DNA of 64,000 bases from contig CAXSFM010000022.1 of the NCBI GenBank assembly GCA_964236735.1, positions 8,680 to 72,679 on the forward strand, given 5' to 3'. The translations under genes were made by a program, and so were the position numbers. The notes beneath the pieces are model-generated. The model did no database searches. It was not told the DNA's origin and worked only from the letters and a program-made list of their open reading frames with translations. The DNA is from JAIVJG01 sp964236735 (GTDB lineage: Bacteria > Acidobacteriota > Blastocatellia > Pyrinomonadales > Pyrinomonadaceae). Positions 8,501 through 17,788 of this stretch are shown here, one piece after another. Within the stretch, counting starts at the first letter, position 1, and each line of letters starts with the position of its first letter.

Positions 8501-10501
8501 GATGCGCGGGCGTCCGTCAACGTTCGAGTAACCGAAATAAATTGTTCCGTTCGCTCCGACGCCGACCGAAGGATCGCTGTCGCCCGGTTTACTGAGCGGC
8601 ACTTTGCGGACGGAGAAGGTCGTGCCGTTATCTTCGGAGACGATCACGGCCTGATTGCCGCCGCATGATTTGTTCGGCACGTAAACCGTGCCGTCGGGCG
8701 CGACTTTGATGTGGCCGTGGATGCCGCCGCACTGCGTCAGGTCATACATCGGAATGGCGACGCCGAAGTTGAGACTGCCGTCGTCGCTGCGCGCGAGGTT
8801 GGCGTAACCGATATTCTGCGAAGCGTAATAGACGGCGTTCGGATAGCTCGTGAGCGGCCCCGTCGTCGCGCCTTTATAAGAGCCGTCGGCATTCTTCGCA
8901 TACGGGCCGCTGCCGACGCTCTGGTGGTCTGCGCCCGAACCGATGCCGCCGCCTTTCGCGCCGGGCGTGTAACTCTGCCCGTCGTCGTCCGAGAATTCAA
9001 AGAGGCTCGAACCGTCAGCCGCCGCGAGTTGCGAAACGAAGGTGCGGTTGGTGCGTTGCAGGCCGTTACCCGTGCTGTTGTCTGTGTAGAGAATCGGATC
9101 GAGCGTGTTGACGTTTGTGATGTTCTGGTTGGTCAATTCCCACGTCGCCTGCGAAGGCGAGAAACAATCGTTGAACGAGACGCGCAAAACTTCGAGACTG
9201 GCGATAAAGAGCGCCTTGCCCGTCGCCCAGTTCGTGCCGATTGACGGCTCGCCCGCGCTGTCGCCGAGACCCTGCGGCGATTGATAGTTCACGTAGCGCG
9301 GCCCGCCGACGGTCGGCGTCGGCTCGACGAAGGGCGTCGGTGTCGGCGTCGGCGTTCCCGTCACGACCGTGCAGGCGGCGTTGCCGCGCAGCGAGTAAAT
9401 TTTATCGGAAGCAGCGGCGTCGGGGGCGCGGTCGGCCTGCGTATAGACGCCTGTGCCGAGACCGCCGACGAGAAACTGCGTCTGCGCGTACATGGCCGTG
9501 AGATTCTGCCCGACCGCGATGCTGCCGAAGGCTGTGTACGGAACGGTGATGATGAAACGCTTGTTCGCCGTATCCACGGAGCCGTCGGCGTCGCCTTTTT
9601 TAGTGATGCCGCCGCCGGTTCCGCTAAAGTCGCCGTACTCGTAGGTGACGGTCGAAGTCACGTCCGACTGCGCCGCGACGTAAAACTCTTTGCTGTCCGG
9701 CGTCTTGAAACGCACGCGCCATGCTCCGTTGGGAGGCACGCTGGACAAGTCCGCGACAGTGATGACGAATGAAAGTTTGTTGTCAGCCCCCGCCGCCTCG
9801 AAGATGGAAAGCTTCGTGATGTCGAGTTGTGCATTCGCGGCTCCCGCTCCGCTCGCGTCGCCCGTCGGGTCTGTCGTCACTTCCGTGCCCGGCACGCTGC
9901 ATGAAGGCGGAGTCGCCGCGGGCGTCGGCGTCGGAGTCGGCGCGGTTGAATCGCCGGGGACGACGGTTGCGCTGCCGTTGTACTGGTCGCCGGTCGTCGC
10001 GGCGAAATAAATCGCGCGCACCGAATAAAGACCCGTGCCGGTATCCACAGGGCTGATAATCGCTTCTTCGGCTGTCCCCGGCCCGTTGCCGGAATTGCCG
10101 ACCGCCGCGCCCGTACACGCACCGACCGCGCCCGCCGCGCGCCCGCACGCGCCCTTGTGAACGACGAGATCATAATCGCTCGTGGGAAGGTTGATGTTGA
10201 GTTTGATGGAAACGTTTTTGCCTGCCCAATCCGACGGGTTGCCGGAGAGCGTGAGCGTGTAGGTGTCGCAGTTGACGCCTTCGATACAAGTTGATTCATC
10301 CTGCGACGACCCGCCCGTCGCGGTTCCCGCCCACGTCTGCGTCGCGCCGAGCGTCGGGTTGAGCGTGCCTGACGATGGACTCGAAGCGTTTGCCCTGAAA
10401 GATATGATGGAATAGACGAGAAGGCCGAGCGCCACGAAGGAGACGAGCGCCGCGCGCCGATTCACCTTCGACCTGATAAGCACGTATCTTGAGTTTTTCA
10501 T
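5576..10501 (-). CDS. Exported multidomain protein: BNR-like region, FN3, (TP)n linker, Calx-beta, DUF4214
   Basis: This is a 1641-residue secreted or surface protein with an N-terminal signal/anchor (about residues 15-40). It has two similar ~170-residue modules (about 205-375 and 945-1130, each with an LDI(T/K)xxSxxE start). The central region (about 400-840) carries Asp-box-like motifs (SEDNGTTF, SRDKGVTW, TYDGGKTY) as in sialidase/BNR propellers. An FN3 domain follows (about 845-935), then a ~75-residue Thr-Pro linker (about 1140-1215), a Calx-beta domain (about 1217-1327) and a DUF4214 C-terminus (about 1337-1620). The DUF4214 end is paralogous to that of the gene at 18834-21320. The start is supported by AAGGGAAG upstream of the ATG. 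The substrate is unknown; surface adhesion or glycan binding is an inference. Confidence 0.88.
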   Translation of the reverse strand: MKNSRYVLIRSKVNRRAALVSFVALGLLVYSIISFRANASSPSSGTLNPTLGATQTWAGTATGGSSQDESTCIEGVNCDTYTLTLSGNPSDWAGKNVSIKLNINLPTSDYDLVVHKGACGRAAGAVGACTGAAVGNSGNGPGTAEEAIISPVDTGTGLYSVRAIYFAATTGDQYNGSATVVPGDSTAPTPTPTPAATPPSCSVPGTEVTTDPTGDASGAGAANAQLDITKLSIFEAAGADNKLSFVITVADLSSVPPNGAWRVRFKTPDSKEFYVAAQSDVTSTVTYEYGDFSGTGGGITKKGDADGSVDTANKRFIITVPYTAFGSIAVGQNLTAMYAQTQFLVGGLGTGVYTQADRAPDAAASDKIYSLRGNAACTVVTGTPTPTPTPFVEPTPTVGGPRYVNYQSPQGLGDSAGEPSIGTNWATGKALFIASLEVLRVSFNDCFSPSQATWELTNQNITNVNTLDPILYTDNSTGNGLQRTNRTFVSQLAAADGSSLFEFSDDDGQSYTPGAKGGGIGSGADHQSVGSGPYAKNADGSYKGATTGPLTSYPNAVYYASQNIGYANLARSDDGSLNFGVAIPMYDLTQCGGIHGHIKVAPDGTVYVPNKSCGGNQAVIVSEDNGTTFSVRKVPLSKPGDSDPSVGVGANGTIYFGYSNVDGRPRIAVSRDKGVTWTDDQNVGATFNIKSTVFPQVVAGDDDRAAFFFLGTNMPEGRDGDTAGDTDTTKAFNGTWYGYIATTYDGGKTYVTTNATPKDPVQRGVVCTIGTTCPSGTRNLLDFNDVTMDEKGRVLAAYADGCITNECIQGKDKNNDGLNSTRFDNDGTDKATIIRQTGGKTLRAQFDTTGVSVPRQPLTTAEYNPDTASVTVRWQQPDSDAPITGYIVYRTRGGQESAIANVGPNVFSYVDTTGTATDRYRVAAVSSAGQSPATCGTVAPTVLQSPCTAPGRTVIQDDFDSAPNVPASPELDIKTVSVAEPIQSDSVNRLVFTMKVGQSTTGQAPPNSQWFIIWSRQMPEPQFDRYYVAMKSDATGAVRYEYGKFGIPLATTDPDPNANMAIKLGDADSGSYNATTGVITITLANSKAENVQAGQSLSAINARTFLNQPEQVMKSQRTAADITGEGNYTLSGSSTCPTGEPSPTPTPTATPTPTATPTPTPTATPTPTPTATPTPTPTPTPTATPTPTPTATPTPTPTATPTPTPTATPTPTPPPTSTFQFSSASYPVQEDQTFVTITVTRAGVTSTRATVDYNSNDGTAKQKGDFTLATGQLVFEAGDTQKTFNFLVNEDAYVEGIERATLVLSNPTGGTTLGVTSTAEVVIADDASEGTSNPIDDSRIFASQHYHDFLYRQSDQSGEDFWTNSIESCGAGNAQCRQERRVDMSTAFFLSIEFQQTGYFVIRTNKAAFGNAKSNPRYLPYLRDQREIGDGVIVGQAGYQQQLDTNKQKYLEDFVTRAEFVAQFPQGSTAANYVDKLFTNTGVTPTTAERNAAISAYGTGNLAGRTAALKSVADSDSVYIAQYNPAFVLLQYYGYLRRNPDDAPDNNFSGYDFWLAKMNQFTQPGENVRDEQVALARVRRAEMVRAFIESLEYRQRFYGASGGNQQGPGEVADTAQRWRMQLADSLRFIHATPFKADSLAE
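6858..7080. repeat. Hexanucleotide-type low-complexity tract encoding a (Thr-Pro)n linker
   Basis: Degenerate GTCGGN/GTTGGN hexamers repeat for about 220 bp and encode the Thr-Pro/Ala-Thr-Pro linker on the minus strand. Such a tract is prone to length change by slippage in multiples of two residues. Confidence 0.85.
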
Positions 10502-10903
10502 TTATCTTACTTCCCTTTTCTGGACATGTGGGCGCCGGACGCATCCGCCCGGCAGGGTCAAGAGCTACAACGTCCACGCGGAGTAATGTCTCTGCGGGGC
10601 GCAACGAGGAGTCGCATAAAGAAATTGCCCGTTGATGAGTGACACTCATCAACAGCGACTGCGGTGATGCCCGGCCAACACACATCGAGGGTTGTCGGGC
10701 AACTCACAGACATCTCCGCTTGACAGCGGAATGCTCCGTTAAAAATCAACCGGAGTTTCTCTGATTCAACAAACGTGAAAAGTTTCGTATTCAGACGCAG
10801 CTCGTGTCGGGAAGCAGACGGGACGGGGAGAGCCGTCTGCAACGAACTGTTAAATTGGTCGGGTTTATGGCGCGTTAAAATTAACATTCGCGTTTTCCAG
10901 TTG
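10502..10903. other. Intergenic region with no gene seen
   Basis: About 400 bp lie between the exported-protein gene and the small secreted-protein gene, both on the minus strand. Apart from the 23-bp palindrome at 10631-10653 and the ribosome-binding site next to 10501, no coding or RNA feature was recognised. Short ORFs here lack ribosome-binding sites or recognisable composition. Confidence 0.5.
10631..10653. promoter_or_regulatory. Perfect 23-bp palindrome, operator candidate
   Basis: GTTGATGAGTG and its exact complement CACTCATCAAC flank a single central A. It lies about 130 bp upstream of the giant exported-protein gene. Perfect dyads of this size are typical of dimeric repressor sites. 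No matching promoter hexamers were found beside it, so the role is inferred. Confidence 0.4.
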
Positions 10904-11455
10904 TCAAAGCGGCGGACGCTCCGAACGTTCGTGTTTGGACGGCGCAGGCGAATGCCTTGGAGCATCTTCGTCGTCATCGTCTTCGACGGCCTGACCGGAA
11001 CGCTTGACCGAGAGAGAAGTCAGATACTGCGGGTCACGCCCCTGCGCGATCAGATAGTAACCGGGCTTCTCTCGCCCCGGCTTGACCTCCCACGTATATC
11101 TTGAAAAGCCGGCGGTCTTCTCGGCGTGCGCTTCCTTTAGTTCGCCTATTTCGGTGTAGCGCATCCGTCGCCCAGCGTCGCGCGCGAGCGCGGTAACATA
11201 ACGCACACGATAATCCCCGTCATAGCCGATGAGGAGAGAAGCGAAGCGCGCGTCGTCTTTCAACGACCACACTTCCTGCCGCCCGTGTTCCTCTCGCTCC
11301 AGCTTTCCCATCTTTTGCACGCGGCCATGCACGGCATCGCGGCTCATGCCGGGACTGATGCCGAGCACATCGCCGCGCGTTTTCCCCGAAACATGCGGCG
11401 CGCTGAAAGCCAACACGAAGAGAACACAGCAGAGGACAAGTATTTTTTTATTCAT
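10904..11455 (-). CDS. Small secreted hypothetical protein
   Basis: Starting at the ATG at 11455, the product is about 183 residues with a clear signal peptide (MNKKILVLCCVLFVLAFSAP, cleavage near HVSG). The mature domain begins GDVLGISPGMSRDAVHGRV, which resembles the GxxPGMSxxxV start of small SmpA/BamE-like or NTF2-like periplasmic folds; this is a weak resemblance only. The C-terminus is a charged, disordered tail containing EDDDDEDAP. A longer frame extends upstream to 11611, but the signal peptide fixes the likely start at 11455 (or the ATG four codons earlier, at 11467). The function is unknown. Confidence 0.65.
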   Translation of the reverse strand: MNKKILVLCCVLFVLAFSAPHVSGKTRGDVLGISPGMSRDAVHGRVQKMGKLEREEHGRQEVWSLKDDARFASLLIGYDGDYRVRYVTALARDAGRRMRYTEIGELKEAHAEKTAGFSRYTWEVKPGREKPGYYLIAQGRDPQYLTSLSVKRSGQAVEDDDDEDAPRHSPAPSKHERSERPPL

Positions 11456-11674
11456 GCTTAAACTCATGACCAACTGGCGAAACACACGTTTCGCAAATCG
11501 TCGTTTAATCCCTGTATCTGACTGGCATGATTGAACGATGCTTACTCTAATTTCAAGTGGTTGAGAAAAACTTGAATTGCCAGATGCATTATCTTCGCAA
11601 CGTAAACGCAATTTTTGCAGCCCTGCGGCTGACGCTGTCGTTTTATAGCGGGTTGCACTTGGGTGTGAACTCCG

Positions 11675-11746
11675 TCAGTACCGCGAGCGGTAGCGAGCGG
11701 GTCTGCTTACCAAGCGAAACCCGCTCGCTACCGCTCGCGGTACTGA
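11675..11746. repeat. REP-like perfect inverted repeat (28-bp arms)
   Basis: The arms 11675-11702 and 11719-11746 are exact complements separated by 16 bp. Each arm contains GCGAGCGG twice at 10-bp spacing, so the hairpin is internally repetitive. It sits between two minus-strand genes. It could be a REP/BIME-type element or an RNA hairpin; there is no clear T-run for a simple terminator. Confidence 0.75.
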
Positions 11747-11765
11747 TTATTTACAAAACGGGGCA

Positions 11766-13358
11766 TCACTGCCCGATGAGGTCGCGCCGCACGAAGAGGA
11801 CGAGTTCGACGCCGGGACGTAGCGGATACAGTCCGCCGTCCTGCGCGTAATTCGCGCCGAGCACGGCACGCAGTTTCTCAATCTCCTGTTCCCTGCCGAC
11901 GACGATGGGCGTCTGCGTCGCATCGTAGGATGCCCTGACGCCGGAGTCGAAGGCGACGCCGTGCCAGTCGCGGAAGTACCACGGCAGCGGCCAGTATTCC
12001 GGCGTCGAGAGACTGATGGCGGTCTCCTTCCCCTTGCCCGTGCGCGCCGAGAGGCGTTCAATCTCGCTCACGAGATTGAGCATTCCGCGCTTCGTGTGTG
12101 AATAGACGTAAGGATATTGGTCGTTATCGTATTCGACAAAATTGAGTATCACTGCCTGATACGCGCAGACCGCGACGGCGAGCGCGGCAAGGGCAAGCGC
12201 AGGCAGAGAGCTTCTCATCCGCCGCCGCGACCACACGCTCAAGACCTGCACGCCGTAGCCCGCGATGATCGCCATCGGGATGGTGAAGTTCAACATCAGC
12301 CACGGCGTCTTGTATGGAATCAGCGAGTAGGCAAGGAACATCCCGAACGCCCAAGCACCGGCGAAGACGGCGAAGCGGTTCTTAAATTTTTCAAACAGCG
12401 CGACGGTTGCGCCAACGACAGCCAGCAAAATAATCGGCGCTTCTTCCTGCTTCAACCAGATGGCGTATGTCTCGAACGGCTTGCTGTGAAAATCACTCGT
12501 GCCCGTATCTCTCCATTTCACTAACGCCAAGAAAGCATCCGTGATGCCTTTGCTGTTCGTGAAGAACGATGAGTATAAGAGGACGTTGATCACCGCGAAG
12601 AGCGTGAGTCCCGACAGTAAAAGCAATGCCGTCTGCTCTCCCGTGCCGCCAAACGGCGCGAAGAGACCGCGCCTGCTCAAGCCGCCACCACCACTCCCCT
12701 CCATGAGCCGCACATAAGTCCACGCCACCAACGTCGCCAGCATCAGCACGCCTGCCGTGACGAAGTGCGTCTCCTTCGTCGCAAAAAGCAGCCCGGCGGA
12801 TGCGGCGGCGAGCAGCAGGTAACGCTCCTTGCCGGTCTCGTAAAACCAGAGCGCGGCGACGACGATGCCGAGCGTGAAGAAGACGAACAGCGATTCATGT
12901 ATGAAGTAGCGCGAGTTATAGACCGCGCCCGGCGAGACCGCGATGAGCGTCGCCGCGACGAGCGCGCCGATTGTGCCGATGTAGCGACGCAGGCACAGCG
13001 TCAGCCACACCGTCCCCAGGCCGAAGAGAATCGGCACGAGCCGTATCACGAACGTCTTCAAACCGAAGACGGCGACGAACGGGAGCGTGATGTAATAGAG
13101 CGAAGGGCCATGATAGTTCGCGGGGTCGTAATGATAGACGCCCTGTCGGAGCAAGCTCGTCAGAAAAAATCCGTTGACGCCCTCATCGTGATGCAGAGGA
13201 TTCAACTCCGGCGCGTAGAGACGCAACAGCGCGGCGACGAGCATGACTGCCACGCACGCGATGAGCCACGCTCTGTCCGTCAACTCCGGCGGCGCGATGG
13301 GCAGTTCATTCGTCGCACGATTTCGCGCGGAGGATGTCCGTCCGTGTGTCGTCTTCAT
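11766..13358 (-). CDS. Agl23-like / GT39-like polytopic membrane glycosyltransferase
   Basis: The product is about 530 residues with at least ten hydrophobic segments. The first extracytoplasmic loop carries LNPLHHDEGVNGFF and GVYHYDPANYHGPSLYYI, the signature region of the TIGR03663 (Agl23, flippase-activity-associated) proteins. These are related to GT39/PMT-type GT-C glycosyltransferases, in which an acidic residue in this loop is catalytic. Transfer of a lipid-linked sugar outside the membrane is therefore expected from the family. The start at 13358 is chosen because upstream codons read arginine/serine-rich shadow sequence inside the preceding gene. It lies 22 bp after that membrane-protein gene, so the two are probably co-transcribed. 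Confidence 0.8.
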   Translation of the reverse strand: MKTTHGRTSSARNRATNELPIAPPELTDRAWLIACVAVMLVAALLRLYAPELNPLHHDEGVNGFFLTSLLRQGVYHYDPANYHGPSLYYITLPFVAVFGLKTFVIRLVPILFGLGTVWLTLCLRRYIGTIGALVAATLIAVSPGAVYNSRYFIHESLFVFFTLGIVVAALWFYETGKERYLLLAAASAGLLFATKETHFVTAGVLMLATLVAWTYVRLMEGSGGGGLSRRGLFAPFGGTGEQTALLLLSGLTLFAVINVLLYSSFFTNSKGITDAFLALVKWRDTGTSDFHSKPFETYAIWLKQEEAPIILLAVVGATVALFEKFKNRFAVFAGAWAFGMFLAYSLIPYKTPWLMLNFTIPMAIIAGYGVQVLSVWSRRRMRSSLPALALAALAVAVCAYQAVILNFVEYDNDQYPYVYSHTKRGMLNLVSEIERLSARTGKGKETAISLSTPEYWPLPWYFRDWHGVAFDSGVRASYDATQTPIVVGREQEIEKLRAVLGANYAQDGGLYPLRPGVELVLFVRRDLIGQ

Positions 13359-13380
13359 ACCCGCATTCGCTGGCGCGCTT

Positions 13381-15594
13381 TTACGGCGTCGTTGTTGTTT
13401 TGTAGAGGCGGTAGGCACCTGCTTCTCCAACCTTTGTATAATTTTTGAAGAACGCTTCGTTGATCTGCTGTCCGGTCTTCGCCAACTCGTCGCGCTCAAG
13501 CGGCCCGACGACGACATACTCGATGCCTTCGCGCTTGAGCAAGCTCGACGCATCCGGCGCGCCCGTGTAAATGCGTTTGAGTTCCGCCACGCGCTCCGTG
13601 TCGTCAATCCCGTGCGACCAGAGATGCCCGGCGTAACCGAGAAACGTGCGGCGGCCAGATAAATAGGACGGGTCATTATAAGTCGGCGCGTGCAGAATCA
13701 GTGAGCGCGGCGCGGTCTCGCGCTTGATGATTTCCGACAGCGCGACGCCGTCCGCCTCAAACACTCGACGCTCCGACGCGCTCGATGCGACGCGCCACAC
13801 GTCGAGCGCGCCCGATAGTGTCAACACTATCAACATCGCCACAGACGCCGCGCGCCACGCCGCACCGCTCCGCCACAGACGCGCGAGAAGAAGCGCGACG
13901 AGCGGCGCGGATGCGATCCACCAGTAAAAAATCACCTTGATGTTATCCCACACCCACGGCGACATTTTGACGAGATTCGGCACGATGAAGCAGAGCGCGA
14001 ACGGCAAGTAAAAATAGAGCAGACGCTGCGGCACGACGCGCCCGCTTCCACGCCACAGCAAGGCCGCGACGAGCAGAGGGATGAACAGCCCCGTGTTCTT
14101 CAGCCAGAACCAGAAGACGTTCGACGTGCCGTGATTCCAACCGAACTCCCAACCGAAAAACTGCGACGCGCGCACCGCGCTGCTATGCGTCGCCCACAGC
14201 ATCTGCGGCACAGCGATGACGAGCGCGGCGATGAAGAAGACGAGCCACGGACGAAAACTCTCGAACAACTTCATCCACGCGAAGCCTTCGCTCGACGAAG
14301 CATCGCCGACTGTTCCACGCCAATCCGCAAAGAGCAGCGACAGGCATCCGCCCATCGTCATCATCACGACGAAACTATGCGCGTGGACGAGCGGCAACAT
14401 GCCGGCGATGATTCCAGCCGCAAACATTTGAGGAAAGGCAAAGGGCAAAAGGTAAAAGGTAAAAGACGAATCAGACATCAACGGCGTCGGCCTGTTAATC
14501 AACGGCTCGTTCGTCTTCAACTTAACAGACGCGCTCGCTCCTTCGCTGGCCTGCTTTCGCTTCTTGCCTGCCCTCTCTTTCCGCTTCTTTACTTCAGACA
14601 GCTTCCCTTCATCTTCACTTTTGCCTTTTGCCTTTTTACTTTTGCTTTTGCTTTCCGCCATCTCAAGCGACTGCCACCAAAGCGTCCACACGACGAGCGC
14701 GAGCGGAATGCCGAGCAGCAGGCCGCGCTGTGGTATGAGCAACGTCGTCATGGCATTGCCCCAGCGATACCCGATGTGCCCCATGATCGTGTAATCATGC
14801 GGCAAGGCCGTGAGCAACTCGAAGACGCCGTGCCCGCTCCGGCTCGTGTCGGCGAAGAGTTCCGTCCAGCCGAAGCCGCCGCTCAAGAGGACGAGCGCGG
14901 GAGTTATCAACGCTGCGGTTGTGTCGCCCGTCAACTTCAACGCCCAGCGATGAAGCAGCCCTGTCAGCGAGAGCGCGAGCACGAAGTTCTGCCAGAAGAG
15001 CGCGCCCTGCAAGGATGCGCCCGCGCGCACGAACATCGCCGCCACGAAATCAATGATGAACGGATAGGTCAGTCGCACGCCCGCAAACTCCGTGTGCTGC
15101 GGCGGAAAATTTGCGCCGTGCGCGAAGCCCGTGATGATGGACAGGTGAAAGGGGAGGTCGCCGATGTTGTTGTCAACGCCCGTGAAAACGCCTCCCGGAT
15201 TTTGATACATCGCGCGGTCGAAGGTGAACCAGAATAATAATGCAACGAGCAGGTAAAAAATTAGAGCGCCCGTCGCGCCGCCTCTGCCCGGACGTGTGAG
15301 CGCGGCACGCACGACACGCGCACTCTCAACGATGTCAACGTTGATACGCTCGCGCCATTCGCGGCGCGCGAGCAAAACGAGCGGCGCGGCGACGAGCAAA
15401 CCCGTGAGCGCGAGCGAGACGGGCGTCAGTCCGATCAGCGATGCGATGACGAACCCGACGAGTCCGAGCGCGGCGAAGCCCGTACATGCGCCTGCACACA
15501 GGCGCGACAGAAAAAGCGCGTCCGGGTCATAGAGATAAGTCAGCAGTGTCGCACTCGTTATGGCGACGAGCGCGAGCAAGAAAGCGAAGGGCAT
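13381..15594 (-). CDS. Polytopic membrane protein, GT-C-like, with embedded heptad-repeat element
   Basis: The product is about 737 residues with many hydrophobic segments. The early extracytoplasmic loop contains GVDNNIGDLPFHLSIITGF and a later one HAHSFVVMMTMGG. The soluble C-terminal domain (about the last 150 residues) ends in a small alpha/beta region (EYVVVGPLERDEL). This architecture resembles GT-C glycosyltransferase-like proteins, and co-location with the Agl23-like gene supports that, but no exact family was assigned. A Lys/Ser/Glu-rich loop and the odd strand SFTFYLLPFAFP are encoded by a heptad repeat element at 14431-14655, which sits in frame. The ATG at 15594 is preferred over 15657 because it starts the first transmembrane helix. 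Confidence 0.75.
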   Translation of the reverse strand: MPFAFLLALVAITSATLLTYLYDPDALFLSRLCAGACTGFAALGLVGFVIASLIGLTPVSLALTGLLVAAPLVLLARREWRERINVDIVESARVVRAALTRPGRGGATGALIFYLLVALLFWFTFDRAMYQNPGGVFTGVDNNIGDLPFHLSIITGFAHGANFPPQHTEFAGVRLTYPFIIDFVAAMFVRAGASLQGALFWQNFVLALSLTGLLHRWALKLTGDTTAALITPALVLLSGGFGWTELFADTSRSGHGVFELLTALPHDYTIMGHIGYRWGNAMTTLLIPQRGLLLGIPLALVVWTLWWQSLEMAESKSKSKKAKGKSEDEGKLSEVKKRKERAGKKRKQASEGASASVKLKTNEPLINRPTPLMSDSSFTFYLLPFAFPQMFAAGIIAGMLPLVHAHSFVVMMTMGGCLSLLFADWRGTVGDASSSEGFAWMKLFESFRPWLVFFIAALVIAVPQMLWATHSSAVRASQFFGWEFGWNHGTSNVFWFWLKNTGLFIPLLVAALLWRGSGRVVPQRLLYFYLPFALCFIVPNLVKMSPWVWDNIKVIFYWWIASAPLVALLLARLWRSGAAWRAASVAMLIVLTLSGALDVWRVASSASERRVFEADGVALSEIIKRETAPRSLILHAPTYNDPSYLSGRRTFLGYAGHLWSHGIDDTERVAELKRIYTGAPDASSLLKREGIEYVVVGPLERDELAKTGQQINEAFFKNYTKVGEAGAYRLYKTTTTP
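14431..14655. repeat. Heptad inverted-repeat element inside a CDS (AGGCAAA/AGGTAAA type)
   Basis: The left arm at 14436-14463 reads AGGCAAA, GGGCAAA, AGGTAAA, AGGTAAA. The right arm at 14618-14645 reads CTTTTGC, CTTTTGC, CTTTTTA, CTTTTGC, the complementary heptad type. The arms are about 155 bp apart, unusually far. The surrounding gene stays open through the whole element, and both arms are translated. Confidence 0.8.
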
Positions 15595-15785
15595 AGTATG
15601 AAAACGTGCTTGATGAAAACGTGTGCGTTGCAAACGAGCGTCGCTCGTGTCAAACATCCGAACTCAGCGCGCGTTGAAAATCGTGCCGGGCGTCGGCGTC
15701 GCGATTATACGCGCACAGCATCCCGCGTTGGCAAAGCGTCTGTGCCAGAAAGACGCGCCTGCTGGACAAGTGCGAACGCGGAATG

Positions 15786-15838
15786 CTTAGATGTCAGTTC
15801 AGCGAAACACTAACATCCAACATCCAGCAACTAACATC
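15786..15838. repeat. Heptad element upstream of ychF (CTAACAT type)
   Basis: The right arm is CTAACAT, CCAACAT, CCAGCAA, CTAACAT at 15810-15837. The left arm is degenerate (TTAGATG TCAG). The ychF ribosome-binding site GAGGTT follows within about 10 bp. Confidence 0.6.
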
Positions 15839-15856
15839 TTTTTCGAGGTTTGATTC

Positions 15857-16957
<1,101 letters not shown>

Positions 16958-17008
16958 GAACCGGCCTGCCTCACGCAACTTCTTAAACTATTTTGCCCGT
17001 CAATTGGC

Positions 17009-17584
17009 TCAGGAGGTTTGGCTGGCGCGCAAGGCCAGTTCAAGTTTATCTGCGTGCCCCTTGATTTTGTCGGCCTTGTCGAGACCGTTGATGATGCGCC
17101 GCGCGTTCCTGTAATCGGAGGCCGACTCGTTAATGTAATCCAGCAACGCTTTGCCCGTGAATAAACCCTGCCTCATGCCGAGACTGGCGATCTTGTAACT
17201 GATGCCGGGGTCGAGCGAAAGCAGTGGCGTCGTCACGAGGTCAACGCTCAGACGCTGCGAGAACTTACGGTAATTGGCGCGCCCGGTGATCTGCACGTAG
17301 CCGCGCCCCTTGTACCTCATCCCGTCGCCCTTCACCGTGTTGCCGAGGTCGCGGCGGCCTTCGTACGCCTTCCCGCTGGCGAACTCCTCAATCGGATGCC
17401 AACGTTCCGCGCACTCATGCTTGATGGTCGCCATCATGTAGGCGATCCAGCGCACGTCAGTCATGGCCGGGTCGTTCTCGATGAAGCCGAGCAACTGTTC
17501 GATGCCTTCAACCTGACTCTGTGTGAGTTTCTCGTTGAAGCGAGACTTGTACTCGTCGAAGAATTTTTTGCGGTCGAATTTCAT
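17009..17584 (-). CDS. GH19-like chitinase/endolysin-type glycoside hydrolase
   Basis: The 191-residue product carries the GH19 catalytic-core signatures: KHECAERWHPIEEF near residue 55 and YKGRGYVQITGRANYRKFS near residue 91. GH19 enzymes of this compact size commonly act as phage or bacterial endolysins on peptidoglycan or chitin-like polymers. No signal peptide is visible, so export would need a holin-type route or lysis. It converges with ychF. The neighbouring pseudogene and non-coding stretch suggest a small accessory island. The choice between lysozyme and chitinase activity cannot be made from sequence alone. Confidence 0.85.
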   Translation of the reverse strand: MKFDRKKFFDEYKSRFNEKLTQSQVEGIEQLLGFIENDPAMTDVRWIAYMMATIKHECAERWHPIEEFASGKAYEGRRDLGNTVKGDGMRYKGRGYVQITGRANYRKFSQRLSVDLVTTPLLSLDPGISYKIASLGMRQGLFTGKALLDYINESASDYRNARRIINGLDKADKIKGHADKLELALRASQTS

Positions 17585-17700
17585 GGTGTTGTTCGTCCTT
17601 TGTCGTGAAGGGTTGATCAGAGCTTGCCTTGAACCCGCCTTGAGAGAACGGCAAACTATCTCATCACGCCAACAATTGCAAATATTTTATCGCGACGACA

Positions 17701-17788
17701 GTTAAGCCGAGCAGGACGATGACGACCGGCGCGAAAGTTCTCTACGCGGTGATAGCCGACGATCCGCAACATATTTTCTATCCTTCAT
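17701..17788 (-). pseudogene. Degenerate duplicate of the small membrane-protein gene at 21440-21646
   Basis: Read on the minus strand from the ATG at 17788, the DNA shares the start region (AATTATGAAGGAT) and the run ATATGTTGCGGATCGTCGGC with the intact gene at 21440-21646. A 2-nt deletion just after the third codon and further indels destroy the frame. It is a broken partial copy. Confidence 0.65.

Noticed and set aside
7634..8668. 344-codon plus-strand ORF inside the giant exported-protein gene
   Set aside because: Antisense shadow; the minus-strand frame has signal peptide, Asp boxes and known domains.
14131..15237. 368-codon plus-strand ORF
   Set aside because: Antisense to a polytopic membrane-protein gene; composition is a reverse-frame artefact.
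15704..15732. TATAAT-like box on the minus strand upstream of the membrane-protein gene
   Set aside because: The only TTGCCA-like partner is 19 bp away and weak; not enough to call a promoter.
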